This document shows positions 1-11,749 of a DNA stretch of 64,000 nucleotides, piece by piece. The first letter of the stretch is position 1. Each line of letters opens with the position of its first letter. The stretch comes from Lumnitzera littorea (Eukaryota > Streptophyta > Magnoliopsida > Myrtales > Combretaceae). Below the pieces are notes generated by a model. The model was not told the origin of the DNA and ran no database searches. It worked only from the letters and a program-made list of their open reading frames with translations. Location of the stretch: contig JAMXBB010000004.1 in assembly GCA_024138015.1 (NCBI GenBank), forward strand, positions 7,386,398-7,450,397, read 5' to 3'. The position numbers were made by a program, and so were the translations under genes.

Positions 1-491
1 GCTTTATTAACTGACAATAGTAGATCCATGGACAAAATATGATTTCCCTCTCCTTCAAATGATTCGTTTAAACAAATCAAAAATTTCATTAACCTGGTTT
101 GATATTCAAAAGCCAATATCCTACCTCTCAAACCACAATCACAATTAGTTACACCAACACAAGTACAAATGGGATAACTATTAACAGCCTACAATTCATC
201 CTAAAGCTTCTTAGTTTTGTTATAATATGCAGCAATTAAAAGATTATGTTGCTTAAGATTTCCTATCTCATGCCATAACTAAAAAACCAATGGCCCATTC
301 AAAGCCCCATACCACTCCCTGATTTTAGTCCATAATTCATAAGCTAACAGATCCATTATGGTGGGACCAGTACAAAAACATACATCTAATATCAATAGTG
401 ATGAATTTGCGGACATTGAGATCATAAATGGTGGATTTGTGGATTTAATTAGAGCAGTTCCTAAGTAATTTAGTGTAGATTTGGATTTCAA
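1..491 (-). pseudogene. Ty1-copia gag fragment (retrotransposon UBN2_3/gag-like), runs off window start
   Basis: Read on the minus strand from 491 downwards, the sequence encodes a decayed copia-type gag. After an N-terminal stretch comes a block resembling the family pattern 'ELW..I...YG..NGPL.FQL..EI..L.Q..L..AYY.K.KKLWDEL', then a CTCVGV..CDC cysteine segment and 'LM.FL..LN.SF......ILSMD.L.SVNKA' at the window edge. TAG codons stand where tryptophan or glutamine would be expected, for example just after GPLVF and after KTKKL, so it is not functional. The remainder of the element would lie before position 1. Family assignment rests on remembered gag consensus patterns; no search was possible. 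Confidence 0.72.
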
Positions 492-1735
492 AATTTGAGA
501 ACATACATATACATCTATATGTTATCATATATGTAGGGCTTTATACTCTTAATTATCTTGTATACACTCAACTCTTATAAATAACCTATGATCGTTTGTA
601 TTTTAACCTTTTTTTGAAATAATACAATTATTAATATTCTCACAATATTTGTATCTATTATATTACATACTGTTTCAAAAGTTAAGTCCCACATTACTCA
701 AAATTAAGGATTCGTCTTTTATAAGAGACAACCTTCTTTGCCATTGAAAAATTAGATATGGTGTGGACTTGTTGGTAATAACTTAATTAGAATGTTTTCA
801 TTGCTGAAAATTTTTTAGTGTCTAAAACACATGCAACAAACCATGGACCAAACTACTGTAAGTATATCCACTAGAGAAACAAATATGAACACAGAAGTTT
901 CTCCAGCACACAAGACAACTACCACAATATAGTCCTATCAAGTTTGGCTCTGATTAGTATCATATAGTCCTTCTAATGTAAATTATTAAAATCAAACTTC
1001 ATTAATATTGGGGCAATTGTGGTCAGAACTTGGTGCAATTTATTTCGTACTATATATTAGAGTTTGGCGAGTTGTATCATTATTATGATACAATATAGAC
1101 CTCCTAAGGTAAATTATTAAAATCAAACTTCATATCCGATATGTATAACGGATTGATTGAGTTTTACCGTTCATTTTTTGCCTCTTCTCTTTTTTTGTTT
1201 TCTTTATAATTTTCCTCCTAAATTCCACATGTCTCTCATTCTGTATGTGTTCTTTTTTTTTTTCTTTTCACCAACTACATATTATAACTTTAAGAAATGA
1301 AGAAATTCAGCCCCATTCATTCTATTAAAAAAACTAGTTTATACAACTATGCTAAAACAGTCATGACATTATACATTTTTTCCATGATAACAAAAACATT
1401 CACATCTCATCCCAACATAGGCCATACATATTTAATATATTTTTTAACCCCATTGTATACAAGGATGGAATAACTTAGTCAACCCTATAATATTTTAATT
1501 CTCCAAATACTCAACCGAATATATGAAAAAGATCCGATGCCTCCATTTTACCTATCATATATGACGTTCGTAATAATCAATTATTAGGATATATATGAAA
1601 TTTATCTTTAATAAATAATTAACCTAAGTTTTGCCGGATATTGTATTAAGATTAATGATCTCTCATCTAATTCTATTTTGTCTTATTATAGATTGATAAA
1701 TCCGACGTAAACGGGACGTAACCAAACCGAAACAC
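492..1735. repeat. Non-coding AT-rich sequence with a dispersed repeat copy (~660-1000)
   Basis: No coding potential was seen. Positions ~660-1000 are homologous, with gaps, to ~57235-57680 and its inverted copy. Shared landmarks are a 'TTTCAAAAGT.AAGTC' block, 'CTTGTTGGT.ATAACTT', 'GTCTAAAACA', 'CCATGGAC.AAACT' and 'CAACTACCA...TATAGTCCT'. A shorter duplication, 'GTAAATTATTAAAATCAAA', occurs at ~977 and ~1111. This is an uncharacterised repeat family, possibly a decayed LTR or MITE. The 540-600 stretch, with a TATAAATA box, may be LTR-derived from the neighbouring copia gag. Confidence 0.45.
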
Positions 1736-1774
1736 AATCTACTTATATTCTCGTGTACGTGTTTCGCAAATCTC

Positions 1775-1820
1775 AAACCCTAGTATTCGTCATCTGGCAA
1801 CACATATATTCCCTATAAAT
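1775..1820 (+). promoter_or_regulatory. Putative promoter elements: telo-box-like motif and TATA box upstream of the small two-exon gene
   Basis: AAACCCTAG (1775-1783) matches the plant telo-box/interstitial telomere motif often found near start sites of growth-related genes. TATAAAT (1814-1820) lies 38-44 bp upstream of the ATG at 1858, which implies a very short 5' UTR. Both motifs are short and common in AT-rich DNA, so this is supportive only. Confidence 0.35.
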
Positions 1821-1857
1821 TCATTCATTACATAACATTCAGAGAAACAGTGAAGGA

Positions 1858-2409
1858 ATGTCGACTGACGGTCCTCTGAGTTGGTTGATAATCATGTTGG
1901 CGATACCGTTTTGGTTGCTGTAAGTTTTCTTTCCATATTACTATATACCCTCTTCAATAATTTCATTGCTTTTTTCCACGGTATAAGAAGTTTGGGAATG
2001 GTCCTTTCAATTTATTTTTTCTCAATTTCCCCTAGTTTGCCCTTTTTAAAATGTTGCCACGTGGAGATTTCAAGAAGAAGATGATATCAATCATATGGGT
2101 ATTTCAAAAATCTAAATAATATCTACCGTTGATTTGAAAATTTAAGACAATTGAGAAAACATAAATTGAAAGGATCCAAATATGCAGATTTGAAATGTTA
2201 AGAAAATATCACATGTTGGATAGTTTGTTATATATATATTGTTAAGGCCGGAATTTGATAGCTTACAAAACTGATACACACCAACTACAAACTCAACCGC
2301 ATCTTCTTGATATGTTTAATTTTGCAGGGGTGGTTGCATATATTGCCTTTGCTGCTGCGACAATCCTGACGAAGCTTTTCCAGAGCTTAGGACTAGATCT
2401 TATCACTAG
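1858..2409 (+). CDS. Two-exon gene for a 47-residue single-pass membrane, cysteine-rich microprotein
   Basis: Exon 1 is 1858-1919 and ends at CT|GTAAGT, a near-perfect plant donor. Exon 2 is 2328-2409, following TTTTGCAG; the stop is TAG at 2407-2409. The joined CDS of 144 nt encodes 47 residues. They form a short acidic N-terminus (MSTDGPLSW), a hydrophobic segment over about residues 8-23, a cysteine cluster CIYCLCCC (Cys24, 27, 29, 30, 31) and a polar acidic/basic tail ending ELRTRSYH. This predicts a small tail-anchored or single-pass protein with cysteines at the membrane face, possibly for palmitoylation or metal binding; that role is inference. It recalls CYSTM peptides in size and cysteine clustering, but the order of parts differs and I do not recognise the family. 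The 408-nt intron is AT-rich and stop-filled. No neighbouring gene shares its strand. Confidence 0.62.
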
Positions 2410-5400
2410 CTCTCAAATAAGAAGAATTTTATGATTTCAATTGTTTCAAGAACTATAACATGAAAAAGATTCTGATACACTCAGTGGTCCAACTTTCCCT
2501 CTACACTGGAATTACCTTTGAAATAAATTGTTGCAATAACAGTACATAGTAATATTTGCAGCCTGCCTCTCTCTCTCTCACTATTTGTAAATTTTAATTT
2601 TATTATTTTTTTAATTTCTTCTTTTATGTAATCAAATATATTTAATGTTATATTTTATTACATTATACAACTAAATAAATTAAATTTAATACTGTTGTGT
2701 TATTATATTAGCTACTCTTGACAAATTAGAAGTTGTTGACCTGTCAAGGATGGATAAAAAGTTAATGAAAGTGACATGATTTCTACTCTCGCTTGAAGAC
2801 TCAAATAAAAAGATAGGATGGGGACTAATATAAAGAAGCAGATAAACATTGAGAATTATATATATATATATATAATTGAAGGAAAGAGGAAATGTAAATA
2901 TGAAAAAGGAAATCTTAATGGTATGTATTAAAAAATAAAAACGTTTTGAAAAGAGGCGGTTAAAATTGAAATAATTTTGCTATGAAAAATAGAACTTGGC
3001 ATTTACTATAGTTATCTCCGGGGGTAAAAGTATTGGTTGCAAATTGAATTTCCGTAGAAAACTTAATACTAATAAATTGATAGATTAGTATGAGTAAAAT
3101 AAGTTGCAAAAATCTCTATTCAAAAAAAGAAATTTTTTATTATCATTATTATACCTCTGCTATTATAAGTAGAGTCTCCTATATTTGAGTCTTGTTTGCT
3201 TTACCATCCATTCATGAATCGGTCATTAGTCAATTGATGCTACAACCACCTTTTAAATGATAATTTAGAAGAATAAAAAAATTATATGGTTTAGCTTGGA
3301 GTACACGTTCTTCGTACTCAGAAAATAAAGCTTTGTAAATTGCATGGTCCAAAGCAACCACCTAAATAGTGCATTAAAATTTTGGTTACATCATGTTAGT
3401 GACGATTTTTCTACAGTAAAAATGATAAATGAGCGTACATAAAAGTTGCTAATGGTGACCCTCTTTGTGTTGAAAGGTTAAGTTAGATTAATGTATATGT
3501 GTATGTATCTAAACGCCATTTGAATTGCTAGAGATATGTCTCTTTAAAATTTTTATAGTGCTTGTACTTGAATCTATGAAATGTAATCATGAATCAACAC
3601 ACAATTATATTGACATGGTCAATAAATCACGTCTTCAGCTGTTAAAGATCATCGGTTGAGCCACCATTACATGTTTTGAAGTAGTTGTTTGTTGTTCCCA
3701 CTTTGTTCTGTGAAGTCCATCCAGATCCAGTGAATAACATCCAGAGTCTGATGAAAGGGAAGAGCTCTAATCGTCGATGGTATGCATAATTTAGTTTAAC
3801 TTCTACGGTTGGTTTGTGCTTGGCTATTGCAAGATAAAATCTTTTATCCTGAAGAACTTGTAAATCGAGATTCGAGACGTATCTTTCTCCAGGAGAAGTG
3901 CGAATGATGTGAACATCATACAAGTCAAACAATTACGGTATCCGAACAAGTCAAAGATAAGAGTGAAACATAGGACTGGAAGAACCAGACCCAACGGGGG
4001 ACAATCGGGCCTTGACAAGCTAAGGCCAATCATGATATCATGATGAGACTTGGGTCGACCAACTTACTGTCAATCGATCGATCTAGCAACCTCCTCGGCT
4101 TCCCCACTTCCCTATGTTTATTTAGCATTATTTTATTTAACTATTTTGCCTATTTGAGATGCTTTTAGCTATTTTAGGTGTTATACATTTTCTTATAATT
4201 CCTCTAGTGCTCATACCCTTCATTATAATTTTAGTTATCAAATACATGTACCAAAATTTTTCTATATATACAGCGCATGATTAAGAGTATAAACTACATG
4301 AAACAACTTTCATCTAACATATCTTGCCACGGTTCAAAAAACAAGTGGCTCTCAAAACCCTGCTATTCTTGGCAAAAGGGACGGTGAACCTAAACAGCGG
4401 TATACTACAAGGCGCTCGGGCATTCCAAGAGCTAATCATATCAATCCATCTGGCCCAGTCTTTCCTGTAATACCAACACAAGAAAGGAGTATTAGGATGG
4501 AAATATTGCAATGAAGAGCATTGAGTGGGAGATACCAAAAGAAAGGCACCGTTTATTCAATAAATTACCCAACTCAAACTCGAAACAGGGATAACAATTT
4601 CAATGCTATCTCCAACATCAAGAATCACATAACTCCTAAATTTTGAAAGTAGAATAAGGAAATATTATATATTTACCAAAAGAGTGGAAGATATATTTAC
4701 CATCAAGAATCACATAACTCCTAATTGGTATTCAATAACTATCTTATGAAATTACCAAAAGAGGGGAAGATCTGTCGTCATCTGTTCAGAGTCGTCTTTC
4801 ATATCTTATGGAATCTGCAGGCAACGCCCCTAAAGAAACTGCAATCTTAGATGCAGGTCACACTTTTACGTGAAAATGGCATCACAGGGAAATTTTTCGC
4901 TGTACTAATCACAGAAAAGATACAAACTCAGAACAAAATTAATAAAAGAAGCTTTCCTCTAAAATCATGTGCTACCGTCATAAGAAAGCAGGGAACATCT
5001 TTCATCATTATGTCATCCAGGGAGATCAGCAATCAGACTCCTAGGTAGTTCTCAGCCACGAAAAGTGTCTACTAAGATAAGTTATAAGCATGAAGATGTC
5101 ATGTAAAGAGGAAGGGCAAGTCAGAAAGTTAAAAGGTTTCCTCAAGACTCTATCAATTACATAAATTGGTGAGTGAGAAATAGCAGATCTCATTGGAGTA
5201 GTGACACGGGCAGACCAGTAAGTAAAGGCAGAACTACACAACGGAATAATGTTGGTTGATGGCTATCATCGATACTAGACATTAAACAAGATCTACTCAA
5301 AGTTTTGCAAGGATATTCTTCAAGGTATCATCCAATATAAAATGGAAAGGACACCAGAACTGATATTTCCTGATTCTATATTGGCCTACTGCCAGAAGAA

Positions 5401-5765
5401 AACATCTAATGTCTCCTCCAATAGGACTGAGATATCACAGCAGCAGTGATATTTGAATTATATATATGTCTACGAATAAAAAAAAAAAAGGAACTAATGA
5501 TATATATATATATATAGATGCGGAAATGGCTAATATAGAGTTTGCAAATTCAATTATAATTCTTATTCTATCACCTTTCCAGAGCTCGTAGACACTAATT
5601 CGCCCCATAGAAGTGCATTTTCTCCTAGGGTTTGTGTAGCCACAAATCCTATTTTGCATTCATTGAGATCTCCTGACAACATCCAACCTCCCTTAACAAT
5701 GCAGCACACTTTTCCAATCTTTCTAAGCAAGTCAAAAGAGTGAAGCAGGTTTATTTGACTTACCA
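2410..5765. other. Intergenic AT-rich sequence, no supported gene
   Basis: Short open frames at 3642-4033 and 4314-4538 (minus) show no family pattern I can name. Around 4614-4770 there is a diverged direct repeat of about 85-90 bp: CATCAAGAATCACATAACTC occurs twice, and TACCAAAAGAG.GGAAGAT recurs at a similar spacing. AT microsatellites sit at ~2851-2872 and ~5500-5516. GC content rises locally at ~3950-4110 and ~4320-4540, which might mark exons of a lost gene, but nothing could be assembled. Confidence 0.4.
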
Positions 5766-5769
5766 GGAC

Positions 5770-8690
5770 AAACAAAGTCGATAAAGCCTTATTTCAAAGG
5801 AAAGGGACAGAGAGGGGACAAGCTCTTTCACTGGAGAGCCGAGAAAGCAGCTCCTAGAGAAGATATTGGAGTGCTCTGGAGGAGTCCTTGAGACAAATAG
5901 GTAAAGCTACTCGGATAAGATTGAAAGATAGAAACAAGTTCTTCTTCAACACCTTAAAACAATGGCAGTATAAAAATAATTTCTCAATTTTGGATGAGCA
6001 AGGTGACCTTGTAAATTCTATTGAGAATATTAAGTCCATGGCTGTTCAATATTTCCAAAACATGATGGCTGACTCTTGTACAGGCTCAGTGGATTATAGT
6101 AGGCTCAACTTCATGAGATTTGGTCATATTTCCACTGAAGACCAAAATACATTGGTTAGACCAATCACAAGGAAACAAAACATACTATATGGTCTTTAGC
6201 CAAAGATAAAGCTCCAGATTGGAATGGATATGGTGTAAGCTACTTTTGTGACCCTTGGGAGATTGGGTGAGGATGTTTATGTAGCCATTAAAGATTTCTT
6301 TACCTCATGAGAGATGCCAAGAGAGCTCAATTCTACATACATCACTTTGGTACCTAAGAAGGATAACCCTTCCCCCTTCATTGATTATAATCCCATTGCA
6401 TGCCACAAAACATTATATAATGCATATCCAAAATTTTAGCCGAACAGTTCAAGGTGTTCTCTACTCCTTGATAAACAAAGAAAAAATGGCTTTTATAAAA
6501 GGAAAAAGAATAGTGGACAACATTCTTATTGCCCAAAAGCTTCTCAAAGGCTACCTCAATGACAAGAAGGGATCAAGATGTGCCATTAAAGTTAACCTAA
6601 TGAAAGCATATGATAATGTGAGACGGAAATTTCTTCAACACCTCCTAAGGACGTCGAATTTCCTATGTAGTTCATCCATTGGATCATAAATTGTGTCACT
6701 ATTGCTATGTTTTCTATCAATATAAATGGTGAGCTTGTTCGATACTTTCCAACTTCAAAGGGATTGAGATAAGGGACCCTATTTCTCCTTATCTTTGTCT
6801 TAGTGATAGAAGTTTTTACAATTATCATGAAGGAAAAAGGTGACATGGAAGATTACAAGTTCCAGTGGAGATGTAAGAGACCAAATTTATGCTTTTTGCA
6901 TATGATGTTATTTTATTTGCTAAAGGAGATATTCGGACCATGGAGCTCATAAAGGAGGGGCTGCATGAATTCCATCTACTATTGAGGTTAAAGACGAATC
7001 CACTAAAAAGCCAAGTCTTCCTTAGTAGAGTGAATCTGAGCATAAGGATGAAGATTGCAGATTTTTTAGGCTTTGAGATTGGTACACTGCCTATTAAGTA
7101 CTTGAGAGTTCCCCTATCTTTGGCAAACATATTTGAGATTGGTACGCTAAAAAGGCCAATCCACTAAAAAGCCAAGTCTTCCTTAGTGAAGTAAATCTGA
7201 GCAGAAGGAGGCAAATTGCAGACTTATTGAGCTTTGAGATTGCTACACTGCCTATTAACTACTTGAGAGTTCCACCATCTTCGACATGCATATAAAAAAG
7301 TGATTGTATAAATCTAGTAGAGAAATGCACTACAAAGATCAACCACTGGACTAGAAAATTCCTATCCTATGCAGGCCAATTACAACTCATTAAGTGTGTT
7401 TTACTATCTCTCCAAGTATATTGGTCAATGATTTTTGTGTTAGCAAGTAATGTCCTCAATGTCTTGAAACCAAGATGAAGAGAATTCTGTGGAATGGCAG
7501 TGAAGAGTCAAAGGCTAAAGCCAAAGTAAAATGGAAGGATATTATATAAGCTTAAGAAAGAGGGAGGCTTGGTAGTTATTGATATCAAACTATGGAATAG
7601 AGTGCCCTAGCTAAAGCACATTTATGTATGGATGAGGAGACTACTCTCTGGTCATGCTAGGTGAAGAAGGAATTGCTAAGTGGAAGGAACTTCTAGAGTG
7701 TCAACATTCCAAGTGATGCCTCATGGGCATGGAGGAAAATTCTTCAATCAAGATCTCTAGCAAAACATCTACTCAAGTGGAAAGCTAGAAATGGAAAGCT
7801 CATATCCTTTTCATTTGATGACTAGCATGTGAAAGAACCACTAATAGAGTGGATGGGTAATCAACCTATTATGGCTATGGGATGTCCTAAAGAAGCTCTA
7901 GTTGAAAACTTCATGAAGGAAATGAATGGACATGGCCGAATGGAGAGAGATGGTCAACTATCACTAATAGTCTTGGCCCCATAAGCCAAATGCATCAGAA
8001 AGGGATAAAACGGAATGGAGGGTAGGGAGAAGTAAAACACTATCCATTAAAACAACCTGCTTTTTGTCTAAAGTGAGGGACCAAAGGTGGCATGGTACCC
8101 CCTAGTGTGACATAAAGAAACACTACCAAGACATGCTTTTATTTTATGGATGGGGATGCAGAAGAAGTTATTAAAGTTAGATAAATTGGCTGCTTGGGGT
8201 GTTGTAGAGGTGTATCGATGTCTCTTGTGTCAAAGTGTGGAAGAATCTCATGATCATCAATTTTTTTTATGTGATTATACCAAGAAACTATGGGAACACA
8301 TTAAAAATGCTAGTGGATGGACACAAGCAAAGGCCTCAGAAGCAGATTCCTTTGCGGTTTTCTTGAGACCAGGAAATCTGAAGGCTCTTAAGCTTATGCA
8401 CAGAAGAATTTCTGCTGCTGGAAGTTACTATATTTTGAAAGAAAGAAACAAAAGAAGAATAGAAAATATAGCTACCCCTATAGAAGTTCTAGCTAGAATA
8501 GTGTCATTTTACTTTTGAATTTGAGAAGCACTTTAGACCTTTTATAGCCATTTAATTGAAATAAGTATCATTTGTGAAGTTATAGATACTTAGTTCAATT
8601 TTATAGGTTCTTAGTGTGCTCCTATGATCCTTTTGTATACATCCCACGTACAAATTGTTTCAAATGAAAGTTTTCTCATCTTATCCAAAA
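5770..8690 (+). mobile_element. Degenerate 5'-truncated L1-type LINE (RT and zf-RVT remnants)
   Basis: Plus-strand ORF2 pieces appear in order. The pre-RT linker is at 5888-6199 (RLKDRNKFFFNTLKQ...FSILDEQGDLV). RT motifs follow at ~6480-6690 (AFIKGKRIVDNILIAQ, AIKVNLMKAYDNV) and ~6889-7130 (FAYDVILFAKGD, the catalytic FADD changed to FAYD, then LPIKYLRVPLS). The C-terminal zinc-binding RT domain (zf-RVT) is at 8150-8518, with a CLLC...H..FLCDY cysteine/histidine pattern. Many stops and frame changes separate them, so it is dead. The 3' end is near 8690, at a TTATCCAAAAA-type terminus like that of the other LINEs here. The endonuclease and ORF1 are missing. The 5' boundary is approximate. It sits just downstream of the VIR 3' end in opposite orientation. 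Confidence 0.8.
6990..7296 (+). repeat. Tandem duplication (~150 bp) inside the LINE reverse-transcriptase region
   Basis: A segment running from AATCCACTAAAAAGCCAAGT through CTTTGAGATTG.TACACTGCC to CTTGAGAGTTCC occurs twice, at about 6998-7135 and 7159-7296. There are scattered substitutions, roughly 15 percent by eye. It encodes the part of the RT domain that contains LPIKYLRVPLS. The duplication postdates insertion or was carried by the source copy. Confidence 0.75.
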
Positions 8691-9115
8691 ATATTTTACA
8701 TAAATCTTCCCATGGCCATGTTTAGATGGTAAGGCTAAAGATTACACTTAGTGGTTCTTGATTAATTGTAAACTTAATATTCAATAATTAGTTTCCCTTG
8801 ACAAGGTCTACGGAAGGCATTGTTAATTTGCCTGTAGTATTTCTCATTTGAAACAATACCAATAAACAATCTTCTTGGGACTTCACCAAGATACACGATG
8901 TCTTCAGACACATATAACACTTCAATGACCACAACACAACAGAAATTGCGGTGCATTTTTACTTTGTTCGCATCAGTTTCCTAAGGTTTCCCCTAATGCA
9001 TCCTATTATCTGCAATGAATTATGTTGTTTTTCTAATAATGCAACAAATATTATTTACCCCCATAAGCCTTGACAAGGAAATAATAAAGAAAATTTTGTA
9101 AGATTATGAACTCAT
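8691..9115 (-). other. Probable 3' UTR / downstream flank of VIR
   Basis: Minus-strand sequence immediately after the VIR stop codon. It is AT-rich with no further recognised coding exon. A stop (TGA) follows a donor-like AAG|GTTTGA, so an additional short terminal exon somewhere in this stretch cannot be excluded, though I searched it and did not find a convincing one. Confidence 0.4.
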
Positions 9116-11749
9116 TCAAACCTTAAGCATCTGCATCAGTTTTGGATGCTGCTCCAAAATATGGCAAAGCTTTTCTCTGTCACTCAATAAAGCCTGCCAC
9201 CAGATTAGCAAGGTAAGAATCAAATTTCATATTGATCTAATGCATTTTTAAGCTTCTTGCGCAGAGAATATCATGTACCTGTATATCTTCTGGAGACTTG
9301 AAATACTCATGCAATGATAACCCCGAGTCCCTGTGTTCACTGGAGGCAGCATCACTTTGATGATGTGGAATATGTGGGTGAGCTTGGTCTACTGGTTGAC
9401 GTAGCTCTGCTTGAGGAAACTCTTGTTGTTGGGACTGGTAGAAAGTATGGGCTGCAGAATTCTGGGGCTGCTGCAGCATCTGCAATGCCTGCATTTGCAT
9501 AGGACTTTGCAAAGGTAGTCCTTGGTCCAGTTGTTGTGAAGACTGAGAAGGTGGCCTAATATGCTGAGGTGGCTGAGGAACATGTGGAGGTTGAGGGGGT
9601 TGAAGTGGCTGCAATTGACCCATGGAATGAACTGAATGGAAAGGAGATTGAGTCATGGGGAGGTTCTGCACAACAGATGGATGCTCGCCTTGGTGCTGCA
9701 TTAGTGTGCCCCCATATAAATTTGCAGACACAGAAGATGGTCTACTGAAGACCAAAGGTGGCATTAGTGGAGGTGGAAGATAAGAAAGTCTACTTCCTGT
9801 AGCAGAATTTCTCACATCGGGTGATGTCATAGTAGAGGTCTGGGAAAATTCTGTGCTTCCAAAACCTGTCTGGACATAACTAGAAGATAATGGAGTAGAA
9901 GGCTTTAGAGATGGTAAATTAAAGGGACTAGATAAAAATGGAGGTGGAGTGGGCGGTAGTGGTGGGGCTGGCCTAGCAGAGCTGCCAGAAGAATTATTGA
10001 ATGCCAATGGATCAGGTGGCACCTGCAAAAGAGAAAGTAGCATGTGAACACCACGCATCAGTAAGTTGACAACAAGAACAAGTATCACAGTTTTGCATTA
10101 CTTGAAAGGATGCAGGAACTGGTGACTGCCTGTCTACTGTTCTGTTTGCAAAAGGGGATGATTGAGTCTGAACGGGATCCAAAGGCTGAGATATTGCAGA
10201 TGGCATGATTGGTGGTGGAGGTGGCATGGGAGGTAAAGGTGGCTGATTGAGCAAATATTTCAGATCATAAGGCCCTCGTGATCCTGAATTTGCCGGAAGA
10301 TTTGCTTGTTGTGGACTCTGTTTCGCATATGATGCTTGAGGACTTCGAGATTCAACATGCTTTTGTCCAGGAGATGATGCCAATGTTGAATTGTATATTG
10401 ATGCAGGAAATGCATGACTTTGTGATGCCACTGCAGAATCAGCCCCGTTGGAGGTCCTAATTGAAATCACATCCATCGGATCAGTAGTCTGATCAAAGAA
10501 CCTTTTATTTGAAGTAATGCTTGGTTCTCGAGTCAATGGCTTTTCCAGACGTGAAACTGACATTCTTGAAGAGAATTCACTTTGGGTGTTCTCATCAGCA
10601 TTAGATGCAACTGGTGCACTCATATGAGAAAACTGACTACTCTCATGGACATCACTCTCTGTTTCCTCCACAATAGAGTGAGGAGAGTTTTGTTCAACAG
10701 TGACTGAAGGAGCCAGCGGGAGATTATCGTCTGGCTGAGGGAATCGCAACTTATCATCAGACTCGGCCTCCTCAGCATCAAAAACTATGTCAATACCTTG
10801 CAGATCATCATCAAGATCTGTTTTTAACTGCTTAGGTTTGTTCCCCTTTTCCATCTCTGAAACACCAGAAGGAGCTGCATTTTTCACTCTGGTCACTGCC
10901 TCCCCAACAATCGTAGCTGCAGAACTCTGGCGTTCCCTCTGTCGAGCCATAAACTCATCCACATGAATAGATGGAGGTCTTCCACTCGTAGATCCCACTC
11001 TTGAAACCGCAATAACATCACTTATGCCATCTATATTCCTTTCCCTGGCAACATAGTCATCAACATGCATAGAAGGTGGCCTGCTGGTGTTTGGTTTACG
11101 AAGTCGAAAAGTATCCCGGCGGGCAGGACCAGCAGGAGCAGCTGATTGACCAGTGCCACGATTGTATGCACTTGAAGTTGTGAGATCAGCAGGTGTATTC
11201 TCTCTAACCCGCCTGCCTGTATTATCCAGTGAGGACATTTTCTTCTTTACAGTAAGACTCGACTTATCCGGCAATGTTTCTGGACACTCCCAGAGGAATT
11301 TGTCTACCATTCCCACAAGCTGAAGAAAGTCATCAGCTTCTTCAGTGCTGGCAAATCTCACAAGATGCATTTTTGAAGAAACACCATCCTTTGATGACAG
11401 TGGAGTAGCCTCTTTGGGAATTAGATCAACCAAGTCAGCAGAATCACTATGCTTCTGCAATAGTGAGAGCAAAGATCTGGATGACTCTGTAAACTAATCG
11501 ATGGAAAAGTGTCAGGACGGATATATGTGATCTCACATGGACATGGAAAGAGGCCAAAAAGGGAGAGGGAAGTGTTGAGGAAGATCAAAACATCGGTGAG
11601 AGTCACCTACCTCAATGTTCGAACACAAAAAAGCATCTAAATCTTTTATAAAGTCCATGTTATTCTCAGAAAAACCACCTGGTTTGTTTGTGTCATCAGA
11701 GAGCCCAAAAAGATATTTCACAGCAGCAATTGCCTTCAAGTTCAAACCG
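9116..11749 (-). other. VIR: VIR exons 24-27: disordered, proline- and glutamine-rich C-terminus
   Basis: Exon 25 (464 codons) carries the paired conserved motifs RPPSMHVDDYVARERN and GRPPSIHVDEFMARQRERQ, an acidic DDDLQGIDIVFDAEE block and NSPHSIVEETESD. Exon 26 (248 codons) is Pro/Gln-rich and ends SLHEYFKSPEDIQ. Exon 27 encodes LLSDREKLCHILEQHPKLMQ and stops after MLKV. In Arabidopsis, as I remember it, the same helix runs a few residues further, so the final residues here are either diverged or come from an exon not found. Confidence 0.85.

Noticed and set aside
3642..4033. Two overlapping minus-strand frames (96 and 69 codons)
   Set aside because: Looked at as a possible exon because GC is higher, but no domain pattern, no splice partners and frames overlap each other.
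4314..4538. Minus-strand frame of 74 codons
   Set aside because: Cysteine- and tryptophan-containing but no family recognised and no supporting exon nearby.
5563..5775. Minus-strand frame with GDLNEC phrase, considered as LINE endonuclease or RNase H
   Set aside because: The phrase is short, on the opposite strand to the adjacent LINE, and no other motif of either domain accompanies it.
9314..9502. Plus-strand open frame of 62 codons
   Set aside because: Antisense shadow of VIR exon 26; the minus strand gives the conserved Pro/Gln-rich C-terminus.
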